This document shows, piece by piece, positions 39,201-47,577 of a stretch of DNA of 64,000 nucleotides (positions are counted from its first letter, which is position 1; every line of letters starts with the position of its first letter). The translations under genes and the position numbers were made by a program. This DNA comes from Pseudomonas fluorescens (GTDB lineage: Bacteria > Pseudomonadota > Gammaproteobacteria > Pseudomonadales > Pseudomonadaceae). The notes beneath the pieces are model-generated. The model ran no database searches and had not been told where the DNA came from. It worked only from the letters and a program-made list of their open reading frames with translations. Location of the stretch: NCBI RefSeq assembly GCF_001307155.1, contig NZ_CP012830.1, positions 3,594,501 to 3,658,500 on the forward strand, written 5' to 3'.

Positions 39201-39347
39201 GCGATGATTCCGTTGTCACGCAGCGTGTTCTTCGGCCCGATGGCGGTAGCGATCATGGGCGGCTTGATCGTCGCGACGGCGCTGACCTTGCTGTTCCTGC
39301 CGGCGCTGTATGCGGCGTGGTTCAGGGTCAAGAAAGAACCGGTTTGA
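36282..39347 (+). CDS. mexK: RND efflux transporter, MexK-like
   Basis: This 1021-residue AcrB-type transporter begins RFNLSEWALHNRQIVLFLM. It has 12 predicted membrane helices and two large periplasmic loops. The proton-relay Asp pair is in LLVDDAIIAVEMM (helix 4). Helices 10-12 contain ALSGMIMRNSVILVDQIEQD and VLTALAAVLAMIPL. MexK family members export toxic compounds such as macrolides and triclosan in P. aeruginosa; here the substrates are not shown. No outer-membrane partner gene is nearby, so it must use one encoded elsewhere. Confidence 0.92.
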   Translation: MRFNLSEWALHNRQIVLFLMILLAVVGALSYTKLGQSEDPPFTFKAMVIRTSWPGAAAQEVSRQVTERIEKKLMETGEYERIVSFSRPGESQVTFMARDSMHSAQIPELWYQVRKKISDIRQTLPPGIQGPFFNDEFGTTFGNIYALTGEGFDYAVLKDYADRIQIQLQRVKDVGKVDLLGLQDEKIWIELSNVKLATLGLPLATVQQALEEQNAMSNAGFFETSSERLQLRVTGNFQTVEQIRDFPIRVGDRTFRIGDVADVHRGFNDPPAPRMRFMGEDAIGLAVAMKDGGDILVLGKALELEFERIQKNLPAGMQLRKVSDQPAAVKSSVGEFVQVLVEALAIVLLVSFFSLGVRTGMVVALAIPLVLAMTFACMYYLGIGLHKISLGALVLALGLLVDDAIIAVEMMAIKMEQGYDRLKAASFAWTSTAFPMLTGTLITAAGFLPIATAQSGTGEYTRSIFQVVTIALLASWVAAVMFVPYLGEKLLPDLAKIHAAKHGAGQPDPYGTPFYQRVRRLVEWCVRRRKTVIALTILLFVASVLLFRFVPQQFFPASGRLELMVDLKLAEGASLSNTNEEVKRLEAMLKERAGIDNYVAYVGTGSPRFYLPLDQQLPAASFAQFVVLAKTIEERESLRTWLIETLNEQFPALRSRVTRLENGPPVGYPVQFRVTGEHIEEVRALARKVAAKVRENPHVVNVHLDWEEPSKVVYLNVDQDRARALGVSTANLSRFLQSSLTGSSVSQYREDNELIEILLRGTLHERTELSRLSSLAVPTDNGKSVALSQVATLEYGFEEGIIWHRNRLPNVTIRADIYDKEQPATLVKQILPTLEPIRAELPDGYLLDVGGTVEDSTRGQDSVNAGVPLFIVVVLTLLMLQLRSFSRTAMVFLTAPLGLIGVTLFLMVFRQPFGFVAMLGTIALSGMIMRNSVILVDQIEQDILAGLKPWQAIIEATVRRFRPIVLTALAAVLAMIPLSRSVFFGPMAVAIMGGLIVATALTLLFLPALYAAWFRVKKEPV

Positions 39348-39357
39348 CACAGGAACC

Positions 39358-39443
39358 GTAGGAGCAAAGCTTGCTCGCAATGGCATCAACGCGGTCATCA
39401 GGTCGACCGCGTCGCCTGCATCGCGAGCAAGCATTGCTCCTAC
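39358..39443. repeat. REPIN, class B
   Basis: GTAGGAGCAAAGCTTGCTCG on the left pairs with CGAGCAAGCATTGCTCCTAC on the right with one mismatch. It follows the mexK-like gene. Confidence 0.86.
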
Positions 39444-39449
39444 AGATAT

Positions 39450-39525
39450 CTCAGTTTTGGCTGATATTGAGACATGGGCGTCGTTATGTTGTACTCATAA
39501 CTCAGTTTCTCGAGTTTTTGAGACA
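39450..39525 (+). promoter_or_regulatory. Twin 25-bp operator-like repeats before fic
   Basis: Two 25-base sequences, 39450-39474 and 39501-39525, share identical ends (CTCAGTTT on the left, TTGAGACA on the right) and differ in the central 9 bases. Each is bounded by CTCA and TGAG, so each is also an inverted pair. The repeat period is 51 bases. The second ends three bases before the fic start. A possible promoter (TTGAGA, 17 bases, TGTACT) begins inside the first copy, so a bound protein could block both polymerase and ribosome. Confidence 0.6.
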
Positions 39526-39528
39526 GCG

Positions 39529-40884
39529 ATGATAAAAAGCCCTCCAGCCATAGACCCGAGTCTTTTCGACGCACTCGGCCAATCGCCTCACAAGGAAAAG
39601 CTGGTCGACTATCTGGCACTGCTCAAGCCGCTGGATGATCAGGGGCGTTACTTGCCGTTCGATGATCTGCGTTTTCGCTGGCCGCCCGGTCTTGATCCGA
39701 CTTTGTGCTGGGCCTTGGTGAAAAAGGCCCGCGTGGCGCAATACGTGCGTTTGTTGCCGCTGGGCGAGCCGAGCCAATGGGGCCAGTTCGTTCTGACACC
39801 GCTGGCACAGAAAACCCTCTCGACGGTTGATCGTCAGGCCACGACCGCCGCGCTGGAATACATGACTCATCATATCGGTGAGACGGCGCATTTCAGTTAC
39901 CTGCTCAATGACCTGATCGAAGACGAAGCCATCAGCAGCAGCCAGCTCGAGGGCGCCGCGACCACCACGCTGGTGGCCAAGGACATGCTCAAGCGCAATC
40001 GCCTGCCGCGTACCCCGGACGAGCGAATGGTCATCGGCAACTACAAAATGATGATCTTCGCCTGGGAGAAGCGTCACGAGCCATTGAGTGTCGAACTGAT
40101 CCGGCAACTGCATCGTGTCGGCGTCGAAGGCATTGATGACGCGCTGTATTCGCCGGGACTTTTTCGCAGCAATGATCAAGTGGTGGTGCAGGATGGCGAA
40201 GGCAATACCGTTCATACACCGCCGCCAGCCACGGGCATCAGCGCTCGGCTCGATGGATTGGCGAGCTGGATCAACCAGTCCCACGACGACCCTCTACGCG
40301 TTGATTATGTGCACCCGATGATCAAGGCCATCGCCCTGCATTTTGCCCTGGGCTACGAGCATCCGTTTCGCGATGGCAATGGCCGGGTGGCGCGGGCGTT
40401 GTTTTACTGGTTCATGTTCAAGAATGACTTCTCGGCATTTCGCTACATCGCGATCAGCATTCTGCTGCGCAATGCGCCGGTGAAGTACGGTCGGTCTTAT
40501 GTGCATACCGAGAGCGACGCGCTGGACCTGACATACTTCATCGATTACCAGTGTTCGGTGATTTTGCGGGCCGTGACCGGGTTCACGGCGGCTTATCAAA
40601 AAAGCCTGGTTGATGCCGAAGGTTTTGATCGCTGGCTGGAGGAATCCGGGCTTTTCGAGCAGTTGACCGAGAAGCAGCGCACGCTGTTTCAGATTGCCAA
40701 GAGCGGCAGGGCCAAGGAGTTTACCGCGGTCAATGTGAAGGACAACCTGAACTGCTCCTACAACACGGCGGCCACGACCTTGAATGGTTTGGTTGAGTTG
40801 AAGCTGTTCGAGAAGAAAAAGATGGGCCGTGAGTGGGTGTTCTTTTTGCGCGAGTCATCACACATCAAAACAGACTGGTCGTAG
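39529..40884 (+). CDS. Fic domain protein (adenylyltransferase type)
   Basis: This 451-residue Fic protein starts at ATG 39529 (IKSPPAIDPSLFDALG). The active-site motif HPFRDGNGRVAR is complete, with catalytic His278. An inhibitory helix motif S-x-x-x-E-G (SQLEG, Glu141) lies N-terminal to the core, so it is a class II, self-inhibited Fic. A C-terminal winged helix-like part (NVKDNLNCSYNTAATTLNGL) may bind DNA. Fic enzymes transfer AMP from ATP to a protein; the target is unknown. No obvious antitoxin gene lies beside it, consistent with built-in inhibition. Confidence 0.9.
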   Translation: MIKSPPAIDPSLFDALGQSPHKEKLVDYLALLKPLDDQGRYLPFDDLRFRWPPGLDPTLCWALVKKARVAQYVRLLPLGEPSQWGQFVLTPLAQKTLSTVDRQATTAALEYMTHHIGETAHFSYLLNDLIEDEAISSSQLEGAATTTLVAKDMLKRNRLPRTPDERMVIGNYKMMIFAWEKRHEPLSVELIRQLHRVGVEGIDDALYSPGLFRSNDQVVVQDGEGNTVHTPPPATGISARLDGLASWINQSHDDPLRVDYVHPMIKAIALHFALGYEHPFRDGNGRVARALFYWFMFKNDFSAFRYIAISILLRNAPVKYGRSYVHTESDALDLTYFIDYQCSVILRAVTGFTAAYQKSLVDAEGFDRWLEESGLFEQLTEKQRTLFQIAKSGRAKEFTAVNVKDNLNCSYNTAATTLNGLVELKLFEKKKMGREWVFFLRESSHIKTDWS

Positions 40885-40916
40885 GCTGCGATCCAAACAT
40901 CAAAAGATCGCAGCCT
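40883..40916. terminator. Hairpin between fic and DUF6124 gene
   Basis: AGGCTGCGATC and GATCGCAGCCT form a perfect 11-bp stem with a 12-base loop. It begins at the fic stop codon and lies before the 3' end of the convergent gene, so it can act for both strands. No long T run. Confidence 0.65.
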
Positions 40917-40942
40917 GCCGCTGTTCCTACGCGGTGGTGCTG

Positions 40943-41317
40943 TTAAGTCTCTGGCTGATCAATGTTATCCAGCGCGCGGTTTACCGCCAGTTCCGCCAGG
41001 GCGACCATCTGCTGAATCGCCAGTGCGCTGTTGCGTTTGGGGCCGTCGAGTTCAAACGCCAGGTCGCTGGCCATGACATTGGCCGAGGCCAGGGTTTCGC
41101 TGGCGTGGGCCAATAGGGTTTCGTTGTCGACCTGCGGGGCGATGACGAAGATGCAGCTGGGCCGGCGGTCGGTCAGCAACTTCTTGGTTTCAGGTAACAG
41201 CAGGTAATGATCGAGCGCCCGGTGGGCGGCGGCGTGGAGTTCTTTCGAGTCGAGGGACGCGTAGGGGGAGACGCTTTCGGCGTCGGCTTCGGGGGGATTG
41301 GGTGTGGGCTTGAACAT
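40943..41317 (-). CDS. DUF6124/DUF3077-type Pseudomonas protein
   Basis: This 124-residue protein starts at ATG 41317 (FKPTPNPPEADAESVSPYAS) with GAGGAG upstream. A helical domain follows: HAAAHRALDHYLLLPETKK, then VAPQVDNETLLAHASETLAS (in the form IAPQVDNE) and ANVMASDLAFELDGPKRN. This small family is largely restricted to Pseudomonas, occurs in several copies per genome, and has no known function. The open frame runs on for 127 codons upstream through a structured non-coding leader; that part is not convincing protein. Confidence 0.75.
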   Translation of the reverse strand: MFKPTPNPPEADAESVSPYASLDSKELHAAAHRALDHYLLLPETKKLLTDRRPSCIFVIAPQVDNETLLAHASETLASANVMASDLAFELDGPKRNSALAIQQMVALAELAVNRALDNIDQPET

Positions 41318-41352
41318 GGCGAAACTCCTCAGTGTACGGAGTCGCAACCTAT

Positions 41353-41530
41353 GGGCTACCAACCAATAGGGTGGCGACTGAACGCAGGTTGGTAGCCCGG
41401 CCACCAAGGAAACCGGTGCGCCCGAAGGCGCCCTGCGCACAGCCGCCATAACAAACAGTAGGCCAAAAGAAACCGCCCACCGTGTGGAAATGTCGGCGCT
41501 GTGCGCCTTGGAAAAAAACCGGGCTACCAA
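41353..41530 (-). other. Structured leader with GGGCTACCAA repeats
   Basis: Upstream of the DUF6124 gene GGGCTACCAACC (41353-41364) and GGTTGGTAGCCC (41387-41398) form a perfect 12-bp inverted repeat with a 22-base loop. A third partial copy, GGGCTACCAA, is at 41521-41530, so alternative pairings with the middle copy are possible. The 663-base interval 41318-41980 otherwise holds a REPIN and a terminator; open frames on both strands there lack coding character. Confidence 0.55.
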
Positions 41531-41732
41531 ACCCGATCGCTGATTTTCAGCGACCCGGAGACGATAGAGCCCAGTGCCCAAGCGCACAAGCCGGCGGATT
41601 CTGGCGTAGGTGTAGGGCGCAACGCAAGACGCTGTGGCTTGTGACGAACGCAGTCGCCATGCAATTAAACACCACCAAACTGATGTGGGGGCGGGCAAGC
41701 CCTAATCCCCGTAGTCAAGCCGTTACGCGACC

Positions 41733-41881
41733 CTGTAGCAGCTGGCGAAGCCTGCGTTCGAGTGCGAAGCGCTCGCAAAAAGGCAAACTTCGTCCTTTCA
41801 GGAACACTGCATATCGCCTATTTGCGACCGCTTCGTCCGGATGCGGCCCAGACCTAACGCAGGCTGCGCCAGCTGCTACAG
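41733..41881. repeat. REPIN, class C (CTGTAGCAGCTGGCG)
   Basis: CTGTAGCAGCTGGCGAAGCC at the left is mirrored by GGCTGCGCCAGCTGCTACAG at the right with one mismatch, then inner arms GCGTTCGAGTGCGAAGCG and CGCTTCGTCCGGATGCGG pair partly. This is a third repeat family, distinct from classes A and B. Confidence 0.8.
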
Positions 41882-41940
41882 GGAATGTGCCGAGGCTGAC
41901 ATTCCTTGACTTACAGGCATTAAGGCAAGCCCGCTTGTAT

Positions 41941-41968
41941 TGATCGTTCCCGCGCGTGGGAACGATCA
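41941..41968 (-). terminator. Hairpin after DUF4197 gene
   Basis: TGATCGTTCCC and GGGAACGATCA form a perfect 11-bp stem around GCGCGT. It lies 12 bases beyond the stop of the minus-strand DUF4197 gene. The same GATCGTTCCC...GGGAACGATC hairpin type is common in Pseudomonas intergenic DNA. Confidence 0.72.
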
Positions 41969-41980
41969 GCGGGGGGAGGG

Positions 41981-42670
41981 TTACAGCGCGCCGAAGACTT
42001 TCTTCGCCAGGCTGGTCGCGGCTTCCGCCGGGTTGGCGCGGATGCCTTCTTCTTTCTGGGCGATCATCTTGAACAGGCCGTCCAGGGCCTTTTCCGTCAC
42101 GTAGCCTTCAACGTTGGCACTCTTGGCATCGAGCACGCCGAAGGTTGCCGCCTGGCTGGCGAACGAGTTGTACTGCTTGGCCAGGCCCACCTGGTCGGTG
42201 GCCTGTTTAACGATTGGCAGGAACTTGGCGCGGATTTGTTCGCGGCTGGTCTTGTCCAGGTACTGGGTGGCCGAATCCTTACCGCCGGTGAGGATGCCCT
42301 TGGCATCGGTCACGGTCATCTTTTTCACCGCATCCACCAGCAGCGCCTGGGCCTGCGGCATGGCCGCTTCCGCCGCCTTGTTCATGCTGGTTTCCAGTTG
42401 ATCGACCTGGTCCCCCATGCCGAACTGTTTCATCTTGCTGGCGACCTTGCCCAGTTTGCCCGGCAGTTCGATCTTCACTTCAGGGTTGTTGCTGAAACCG
42501 CCCGGTTTGCCAAGCGTGGTGACGGCCGCTACGGCCCCTTGGGCCAGGGCGTCCTTGAGACCGCCCGAGGCTTCGCCCTGGGAAAGACTGCCCAGCGACA
42601 GGGCCAGAGCGTTGGCGGAGATCAGCAGGCCAGCACAGAGGCCGACCAGACGTAGGGAAGGACGGAGCAT
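41981..42670 (-). CDS. DUF4197 exported protein
   Basis: This 229-residue protein starts at ATG 42670 (LRPSLRLVGLCAGLLISANA) with a signal peptide cleaved near ALA. The rest is helical, with SQGEASGGLKDALAQGAVAAV, NPEVKIELPGKLGKV, and KDSATQYLDKTSREQI. This fits DUF4197, a periplasmic family of unknown function found in many proteobacteria. Confidence 0.85.
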   Translation of the reverse strand: MLRPSLRLVGLCAGLLISANALALSLGSLSQGEASGGLKDALAQGAVAAVTTLGKPGGFSNNPEVKIELPGKLGKVASKMKQFGMGDQVDQLETSMNKAAEAAMPQAQALLVDAVKKMTVTDAKGILTGGKDSATQYLDKTSREQIRAKFLPIVKQATDQVGLAKQYNSFASQAATFGVLDAKSANVEGYVTEKALDGLFKMIAQKEEGIRANPAEAATSLAKKVFGAL

Positions 42671-42701
42671 GGAAAGCTTCCTTATTCGAGAAGTGTAGAA
42701 A

Positions 42702-43100
42702 TTACCGGGCGGAATCGACACGGATCCGCAACGGTTGTGGATCCTTGCCGTCCAGTTGCACCGCGTTATGTTCGGTGGTGATGAACATCAGTTTGCCATC
42801 GACTTCGATGCGTGCACTCACTGAATAACGATGGCCGGGTTTGACCTGCGCCGGATCGTAATTCAAGTGAAACGCCAGCGGCACCTGACCTTTGACCGGA
42901 CCTTTCTGCTCATCGAGCACCACCGCCGGCGCATCGGCGAGCGATACGTCCTGCAGGCTGACGCTCAGGGTCGCGGTCGGTGGCAGGGCAATGCGTTGCA
43001 GGTAGAAGACTTCGCCATCAAGGGACGCTTTAGGCGCCGGTTGTGGGCTCTGACAGGCACCGAGCAGTGCGGCGACGGCGAGCAGGGTGAGCTTTTTCAT
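42702..43100 (-). CDS. YbaY-family lipoprotein
   Basis: This 132-residue protein starts at ATG 43100 (KKLTLLAVAALLGACQS) with lipobox LGAC, then the YbaY-type beta domain: VFYLQRIALPPTATLSVSL, SLADAPAVVLDEQ, GQVPLAFHLNYDPAQV and VDGKLMFITTEHNAV. Function unknown; it should be anchored in a membrane on the periplasmic side. It sits between plsB and the DUF4197 gene on the same strand, 51 and 31 bases apart. Confidence 0.85.
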   Translation of the reverse strand: MKKLTLLAVAALLGACQSPQPAPKASLDGEVFYLQRIALPPTATLSVSLQDVSLADAPAVVLDEQKGPVKGQVPLAFHLNYDPAQVKPGHRYSVSARIEVDGKLMFITTEHNAVQLDGKDPQPLRIRVDSAR

Positions 43101-43151
43101 CGGAGATCTCCGTATCGAGGGCGCCAGAACCACGCTGGCGCCTTAAGTAAT

Positions 43152-45656
43152 TTAGTCGGCTTGCAGCGCAGGTGCGGGTTGATCCGCCGCATCTTCGCTG
43201 CGATGCAGCGCCACTTGACGGATCGACAAGCGAATCTCCGCCGGCAGCACGCGTTTGGCCGCGCCTTCAGCCAGTTCGCCGAGCAGTTCGTGGTGGCTCA
43301 GCTTGCCGGCTTCGTCGCGCTTGAGCACGTCGAGGTTCAGCAGGGTCTGGATGAAGTGGCGGAACAGGCTCTTGTCGAAGAACTCCGGGGCGTTCAGGCC
43401 ATGCAGGATCGACAGGCGCTGGGCCATGACCGTGCACAGGTCTTCCAGTTCTTCGGCGCTGAGGGTGTTCTGGCCGCTGTTGAGCAGCAGGGAAACGGTC
43501 ATGTAGAAGCGCTGCAAGGTCTGCGCGATGCTCTTGGACAGCAAGGTCAGCAACACGAAATGCCGGGAGCTTGGCGCCGGGCGCAAGTACACGTTGTTCT
43601 CGAAACGCAGCAGGCCTTGTTCGACAAAGGCTTCGAGCCATTGGTCGATCACCGCATCCAGTTCGTCCAGCGACCAGCGAATGAACAGCTCCGATTGCAG
43701 GTACGGATACAGCGCGCGCGCGTAGCGCAGGATTTGTTCGCGGCTCATGCGCGAGGCGCTCTGGAAGAAGCTCGCGAGCAACGCCGGCAGGGCGAAAATG
43801 TGCAGCACGTTGTTGCGGTAGTAGGTCATCAGGACGGCGTTTTGCTCGTCCAGGTAAAGAATCTTGCCCAGCGCATCGCTTTGCTCAGAGAGCAGGTCCA
43901 TGTCCTTGACGTGTTCGATCAACGCCCGGCCGTCACCTTCCGGCAGCGTGGTGTGTGGCGAGTAAGGCACTTTGCGCAGCAAGGCCAGATACAAATCGAG
44001 CACTCGCGCCATGGCGCGATCGTCCAGCGCCAGACGGCTGGTGGAGAGCAGGGCCAGCGCCACCAGGTTCACCGGGTTGATCGCGGCCGCTTCGTTCAAA
44101 TGCCGCGCCACGCGCTCGCCGAGGCGGTTGGTGGTTTCGTTGAGCCAGGCCGGCTTGAACTGTGGGCCAAGCTCCTGGGTGCGCCAATCCGGTTGTTCGC
44201 TGTCGAGGAACTCCGCCAGTTTGATCGGCTCGCCGAAGTTTACCGCCACCTGGCCGAAGCGCTGTTTGAGCGCGCCGATGACTTTGAAAATGTCGAAGAT
44301 CGACTCTTTCTTCTTGCTCGCGCCACGCAGTTCGCCGAGGTAGGTCCGGCCTTCGAGTACCCGCTCGTAACCGATGTACACCGGGATGAAGACGATCGGC
44401 ATGCGCGACGAGCGCAGGAAGCTGCGCAGGGTGATCGCCAGCATCCCGGTTTTCGGTTGCAGCATGCGCCCGGTGCGCGAACGGCCGCCCTCGACGAAGT
44501 ACTCCACCGGAAAGCCTTTGGTGAACAGCGTGTGCAGGTATTCGTTGAACACCGAGGTGTAGAGCGGATTGCCCTTGAAGGTGCGGCGCATGAAGAACGC
44601 GCCGCCGCGCCGCAGCAGGCTGCCGATCACCGGCATGTTGAGGTTGATCCCGGCGGCGACGTGCGGCGGCGTCAGGCCGTTGCGAAACAGCAGGTAGGAG
44701 AGCAGCAGGTAATCGATGTGGCTGCGATGGCACGGCACGTAGATCACTTCGTGACCTTGGGCGACTTTCTGCACGCCTTCGATGTGGTTGACCTTGATCC
44801 CGTCGTAGATCTTGTTCCAGAACCAGCTCAGCACCACTTCCAGAAAACGGATCGCGGTGTAGGTGTAGTCCGAGGCAATTTCGTTGCCGTAACGCAGGGC
44901 CTGCGCCTTGGCTTTCTCGGGTGAAATGTTTTCACGCTCGGCTTCGTCGAGGATCGCCTGTTTGACCAGTGGCTGATTCAGCAGGCCTTTGACCAGGTTG
45001 CGACGGTGGGAAATGTCCGGGCCGATGACCGCGGCTTTGAGGTTGCGAAAGTGCACCCGCAAAATGCGTTGGGCCATGCGCACGGTGCGTTCATGGCCCT
45101 TGTTGTGCTCGATCAACTCGCGCAGGTGGATCGGCGCGGAGAATTGCACGCGGGTCTTGCGCCCCAGGATCATGATGCTCAGCAGTCGGCGCAGACGTCC
45201 GGTCACCGCCCAGCTATCAGCGAAGAGCAGTTTCCACGGGCTCGATTCGCTGTCCGGCGACTGGCCCCAGAACACGCTGACCGGGATGATCTGCGCGTCT
45301 TCGGCGCCATTCTGGCTCAAGGCGCTGACCAGCCGGGTCAGGGTGGGCGGTGCGCCGCGCTTGTCCTGGCGGCCGAGCCAGTCGGGCTCAGGCGTCAGGT
45401 AGAAAAACGCTGCAGGCTCCAGCAGATTGCCCACTGATGTCGGCAGCACCGGACGCGGCAGTCCGGCCTTGCTGCATTCGGTATCGACCACGGCAAGATC
45501 AGTCAGCGAAGGATTTTGCAGGACGTAGAACACCGGACGACTGCGGTCGAGGTTGAGGGTGAAGGACGACTGATTGATCGTCTCCGAGCGAACCCAGAGG
45601 TACAACAGTCGGCGCAAGGCGCCAAACACCAGACGGCGGAACGGGGAGCGGGTCAT
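43152..45656 (-). CDS. plsB: Glycerol-3-phosphate acyltransferase PlsB
   Basis: PlsB adds the first acyl chain to glycerol-3-phosphate at the inner membrane. The 834-residue length is normal. Acyltransferase motifs in order are [14 protein letters not shown] (HX4D), [28 protein letters not shown] and [14 protein letters not shown]. The start at 45656 gives [20 protein letters not shown]. Confidence 0.96.
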   Translation of the reverse strand: MTRSPFRRLVFGALRRLLYLWVRSETINQSSFTLNLDRSRPVFYVLQNPSLTDLAVVDTECSKAGLPRPVLPTSVGNLLEPAAFFYLTPEPDWLGRQDKRGAPPTLTRLVSALSQNGAEDAQIIPVSVFWGQSPDSESSPWKLLFADSWAVTGRLRRLLSIMILGRKTRVQFSAPIHLRELIEHNKGHERTVRMAQRILRVHFRNLKAAVIGPDISHRRNLVKGLLNQPLVKQAILDEAERENISPEKAKAQALRYGNEIASDYTYTAIRFLEVVLSWFWNKIYDGIKVNHIEGVQKVAQGHEVIYVPCHRSHIDYLLLSYLLFRNGLTPPHVAAGINLNMPVIGSLLRRGGAFFMRRTFKGNPLYTSVFNEYLHTLFTKGFPVEYFVEGGRSRTGRMLQPKTGMLAITLRSFLRSSRMPIVFIPVYIGYERVLEGRTYLGELRGASKKKESIFDIFKVIGALKQRFGQVAVNFGEPIKLAEFLDSEQPDWRTQELGPQFKPAWLNETTNRLGERVARHLNEAAAINPVNLVALALLSTSRLALDDRAMARVLDLYLALLRKVPYSPHTTLPEGDGRALIEHVKDMDLLSEQSDALGKILYLDEQNAVLMTYYRNNVLHIFALPALLASFFQSASRMSREQILRYARALYPYLQSELFIRWSLDELDAVIDQWLEAFVEQGLLRFENNVYLRPAPSSRHFVLLTLLSKSIAQTLQRFYMTVSLLLNSGQNTLSAEELEDLCTVMAQRLSILHGLNAPEFFDKSLFRHFIQTLLNLDVLKRDEAGKLSHHELLGELAEGAAKRVLPAEIRLSIRQVALHRSEDAADQPAPALQAD

Positions 45657-45756
45657 ACGGCTTCTGCTTTAGTTGAAAAAACCGAGCAAGCGCTCGGGGC
45701 CGGTAGTGTGCCGTATTCGTCGAAAATCGGCAAAAAAGCGCCGAAGTAATCTTGAG

Positions 45757-45784
45757 TTGAGAGTTTTTACCACTGTCATATACT
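45757..45784 (+). promoter_or_regulatory. Promoter of the cold-shock gene
   Basis: TTGAGA (-35) and TATACT (-10) are separated by 16 bases. The inferred start near 45791 gives a leader of about 110 bases before the cold-shock gene, typical for genes controlled by leader-RNA folding at low temperature. The plsB promoter on the other strand must lie in the same 245-base gap but was not identified. Confidence 0.5.
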
Positions 45785-45901
45785 CGGCCAGTCGTTTGCC
45801 ACTATCGGCGCTGTTTCTTACAGTCAAACGAGCGCTGGCAAACGTTCACAAGGCGTGTTCATGAGCACGCCGACCAATAATAAAAATAGGGGGATTGATT
45901 G

Positions 45902-46111
45902 ATGGCAACGCGCGAGACCGGCAACGTGAAGTGGTTCAACGACGCCAAGGGCTACGGCTTCATTCAGCGTGAGGACGGGGCAGACGTGTTCGTGCATTAC
46001 CGCGCGATCCGTGGCGAAGGCCACCGCTCGTTGGCCGAAGGCCAGCAGGTTGAATACGCCGTGGTCGATGGGCAGAAAGGTTTGCAGGCTGAGGATGTAG
46101 TCGGCCTGTAA
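45902..46111 (+). CDS. Cold-shock domain protein
   Basis: This 69-residue single cold-shock domain has RNP1 (KGYGFIQRE) and RNP2 (DVFVHYRAI) nucleic-acid motifs after GNVKWFNDA. Such proteins bind single-stranded RNA or DNA and melt RNA structure. The start is ATG 45902; a TTG one codon earlier is unlikely. Position RNP2 VFVHY rather than VFVHF is the common variant. Confidence 0.93.
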   Translation: MATRETGNVKWFNDAKGYGFIQREDGADVFVHYRAIRGEGHRSLAEGQQVEYAVVDGQKGLQAEDVVGL

Positions 46112-46141
46112 CCCACGGACTGCGAAATCACCATCATTCCC

Positions 46142-46274
46142 TGTGGCGAGCGGGCTTGCCCGCGTTGGGTCGCGAAGCGGCCCCAAATTCAGCAAACGCA
46201 GTGTTTCAGGAAGTACGCGTTCGCTGGTTTTACGGCTGCTGCGCAGTTGAACGGGGGCAAGCCCCCTCGCCACA
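46142..46274. repeat. REPIN, class A variant
   Basis: TGTGGCGAGCGGGCTTGCCC on the left faces GGGGCAAGCCCCCTCGCCAC on the right. The core GCTTGCTC of the other copies is GCTTGCCC here. It lies between convergent genes. Confidence 0.82.
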
Positions 46275-46290
46275 CGGCTGTTTAGCAGGG

Positions 46291-46668
46291 TTAAGCGGTT
46301 TTCCAGGTGATCTCTTCTTCACCGTCGACGCTGATCCGAATCCAGCGATCCGCCGTCTCTTCACCTTCTTCCTCGACCCAGGTCCCTGGCGCGCAGCGCA
46401 CTTCGACATTCAGTGCGGCAAAGGCGGCGCGGGCGCAGGCGATGTCGTCGTCCCACGGCGTCTGGTCGCTTTCCAGGTACAGGCTGTTCCATTTGCCCAC
46501 GGCTTTTGGCAGCCAGGTCACAGGCACGTTGCCGGCCTTGCACTTGTAGGTCTGACCTTTCTGAACCCAGTCGGTGCAAGGGCCCAGCGCCGCGCCGAGC
46601 CAGGTGGCAATAGCCTTGTAGTCGACGTCGGCGTCTTTCAGGTAAATCTCGATATCGGGTTGGCGCAT
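46291..46668 (-). CDS. Conserved hypothetical protein
   Basis: This 125-residue soluble protein begins RQPDIEIYLKDADVDYKAIA and contains three cysteines (LGPCTDW, YKCKAG, EVRCAPG) and the conserved run WNSLYLESDQTPWDDDIACA. No family function is known to me. The 99 bases between it and rlmA contain no gene. Confidence 0.75.
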   Translation of the reverse strand: MRQPDIEIYLKDADVDYKAIATWLGAALGPCTDWVQKGQTYKCKAGNVPVTWLPKAVGKWNSLYLESDQTPWDDDIACARAAFAALNVEVRCAPGTWVEEEGEETADRWIRISVDGEEEITWKTA

Positions 46669-46767
46669 GGATGTTCCTCACTGCGGGTTTCGAAAAATCC
46701 ATTCGCGGATTTAGCCGGTCTCAAGCCACTGCTCAAGACCAAAAGTTTAAGGGTTGCTCTGAAATAA

Positions 46768-47577
46768 TTACTGCAGAACGAAGTAATCGTAGCGCATCGA
46801 CACACTGACCTCGAACGGCTCGGCCTGTTCGATGACGGCCGCCCGGCGTTCGGCACTCGCGCGCCAGCCGTGAGGCGTCATGGCCAGCAGGTTGGCGCGG
46901 TCCTGGCCGCTGACCAGGTTCAGTTTGAATTCGAGGATTTCGCTGTGTTGCAGCGTCATGCCTTCCGGCACCAGGGCCAGGTGTTTGTCGTCGGTGTATT
47001 CGCGCACTTCGTCATACAGACGCTCACGCAGTTCCATCAAATGTCCGCTGGTCGGCCCGACTTTCATCAAGCCGCCACCCGGGCTGAGCAGGCGTTTGGC
47101 TTCCTGCCAGTCGAGCGGGCTGAACACGCTGGCGAGGAACTGGCAGCTGGCATCGGCCAACGGCACCCGGGCCATGCTGGCGATCAACCAGGTCAACTGC
47201 GGGTTACGTTTGCAGGCGCGCTTGACCGCTTCGCGGGAGATATCCAGCGCGTAGCCGTCGGCATTTGGCAGCGCGTCGGCGATTTGCGCGGTGTAGTAAC
47301 CCTCGCCACAACCGATGTCCAGCCAGCGTTGTGGTGCACGTTCGGCCGCCAGTTCGGCGAGACGCTTGGCTACCGGCGCGTAGTGCCCGGCATTCAAGAA
47401 ATCGCGACGGGCTTCGACCATCGCCAGGTTGTCGCCTGGATCACGGCTGTTCTTGTGCTGCACCGGCAGCAGGTTCAGGTAACCCTGGCGGGCGCGGTCG
47501 AAGCGATGCCCTGCCGGGCACGCGACGCCGTTGTCGACCGCGTTCAGCGGCGCGCTGCAGATAGGACAGGCAAGCAT
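46768..47577 (-). CDS. rlmA: 23S rRNA (guanine745-N1)-methyltransferase RlmA
   Basis: This 269-residue protein has an N-terminal zinc finger (CPICSAPL and CPAGHRFD ligands), then a SAM domain with motif I WLDIGCGEGYYT, followed by YALDISREAVKRA and SVFSPLDWQEAKR. This is the RlmA pattern; the enzyme methylates G745 in helix 35 of 23S rRNA. Its ATG overlaps the dapE stop by one base. Confidence 0.92.
   Translation of the reverse strand: MLACPICSAPLNAVDNGVACPAGHRFDRARQGYLNLLPVQHKNSRDPGDNLAMVEARRDFLNAGHYAPVAKRLAELAAERAPQRWLDIGCGEGYYTAQIADALPNADGYALDISREAVKRACKRNPQLTWLIASMARVPLADASCQFLASVFSPLDWQEAKRLLSPGGGLMKVGPTSGHLMELRERLYDEVREYTDDKHLALVPEGMTLQHSEILEFKLNLVSGQDRANLLAMTPHGWRASAERRAAVIEQAEPFEVSVSMRYDYFVLQ

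Noticed and set aside
35161..39347. A third, outer-membrane channel gene in the pump operon
   Set aside because: After mexK the plus strand holds a REPIN and then fic; no TolC/OprM-like frame exists.
41318..41698. N-terminal extension of the DUF6124 gene by 127 codons
   Set aside because: The ATG at 41317 has an ideal ribosome site and conserved protein begins there; the upstream part covers a structured inverted-repeat leader.
41482..41943. 153-codon open frame on the plus strand in the DUF6124 leader
   Set aside because: Its sequence crosses the leader repeats and a REPIN and has no protein motif.
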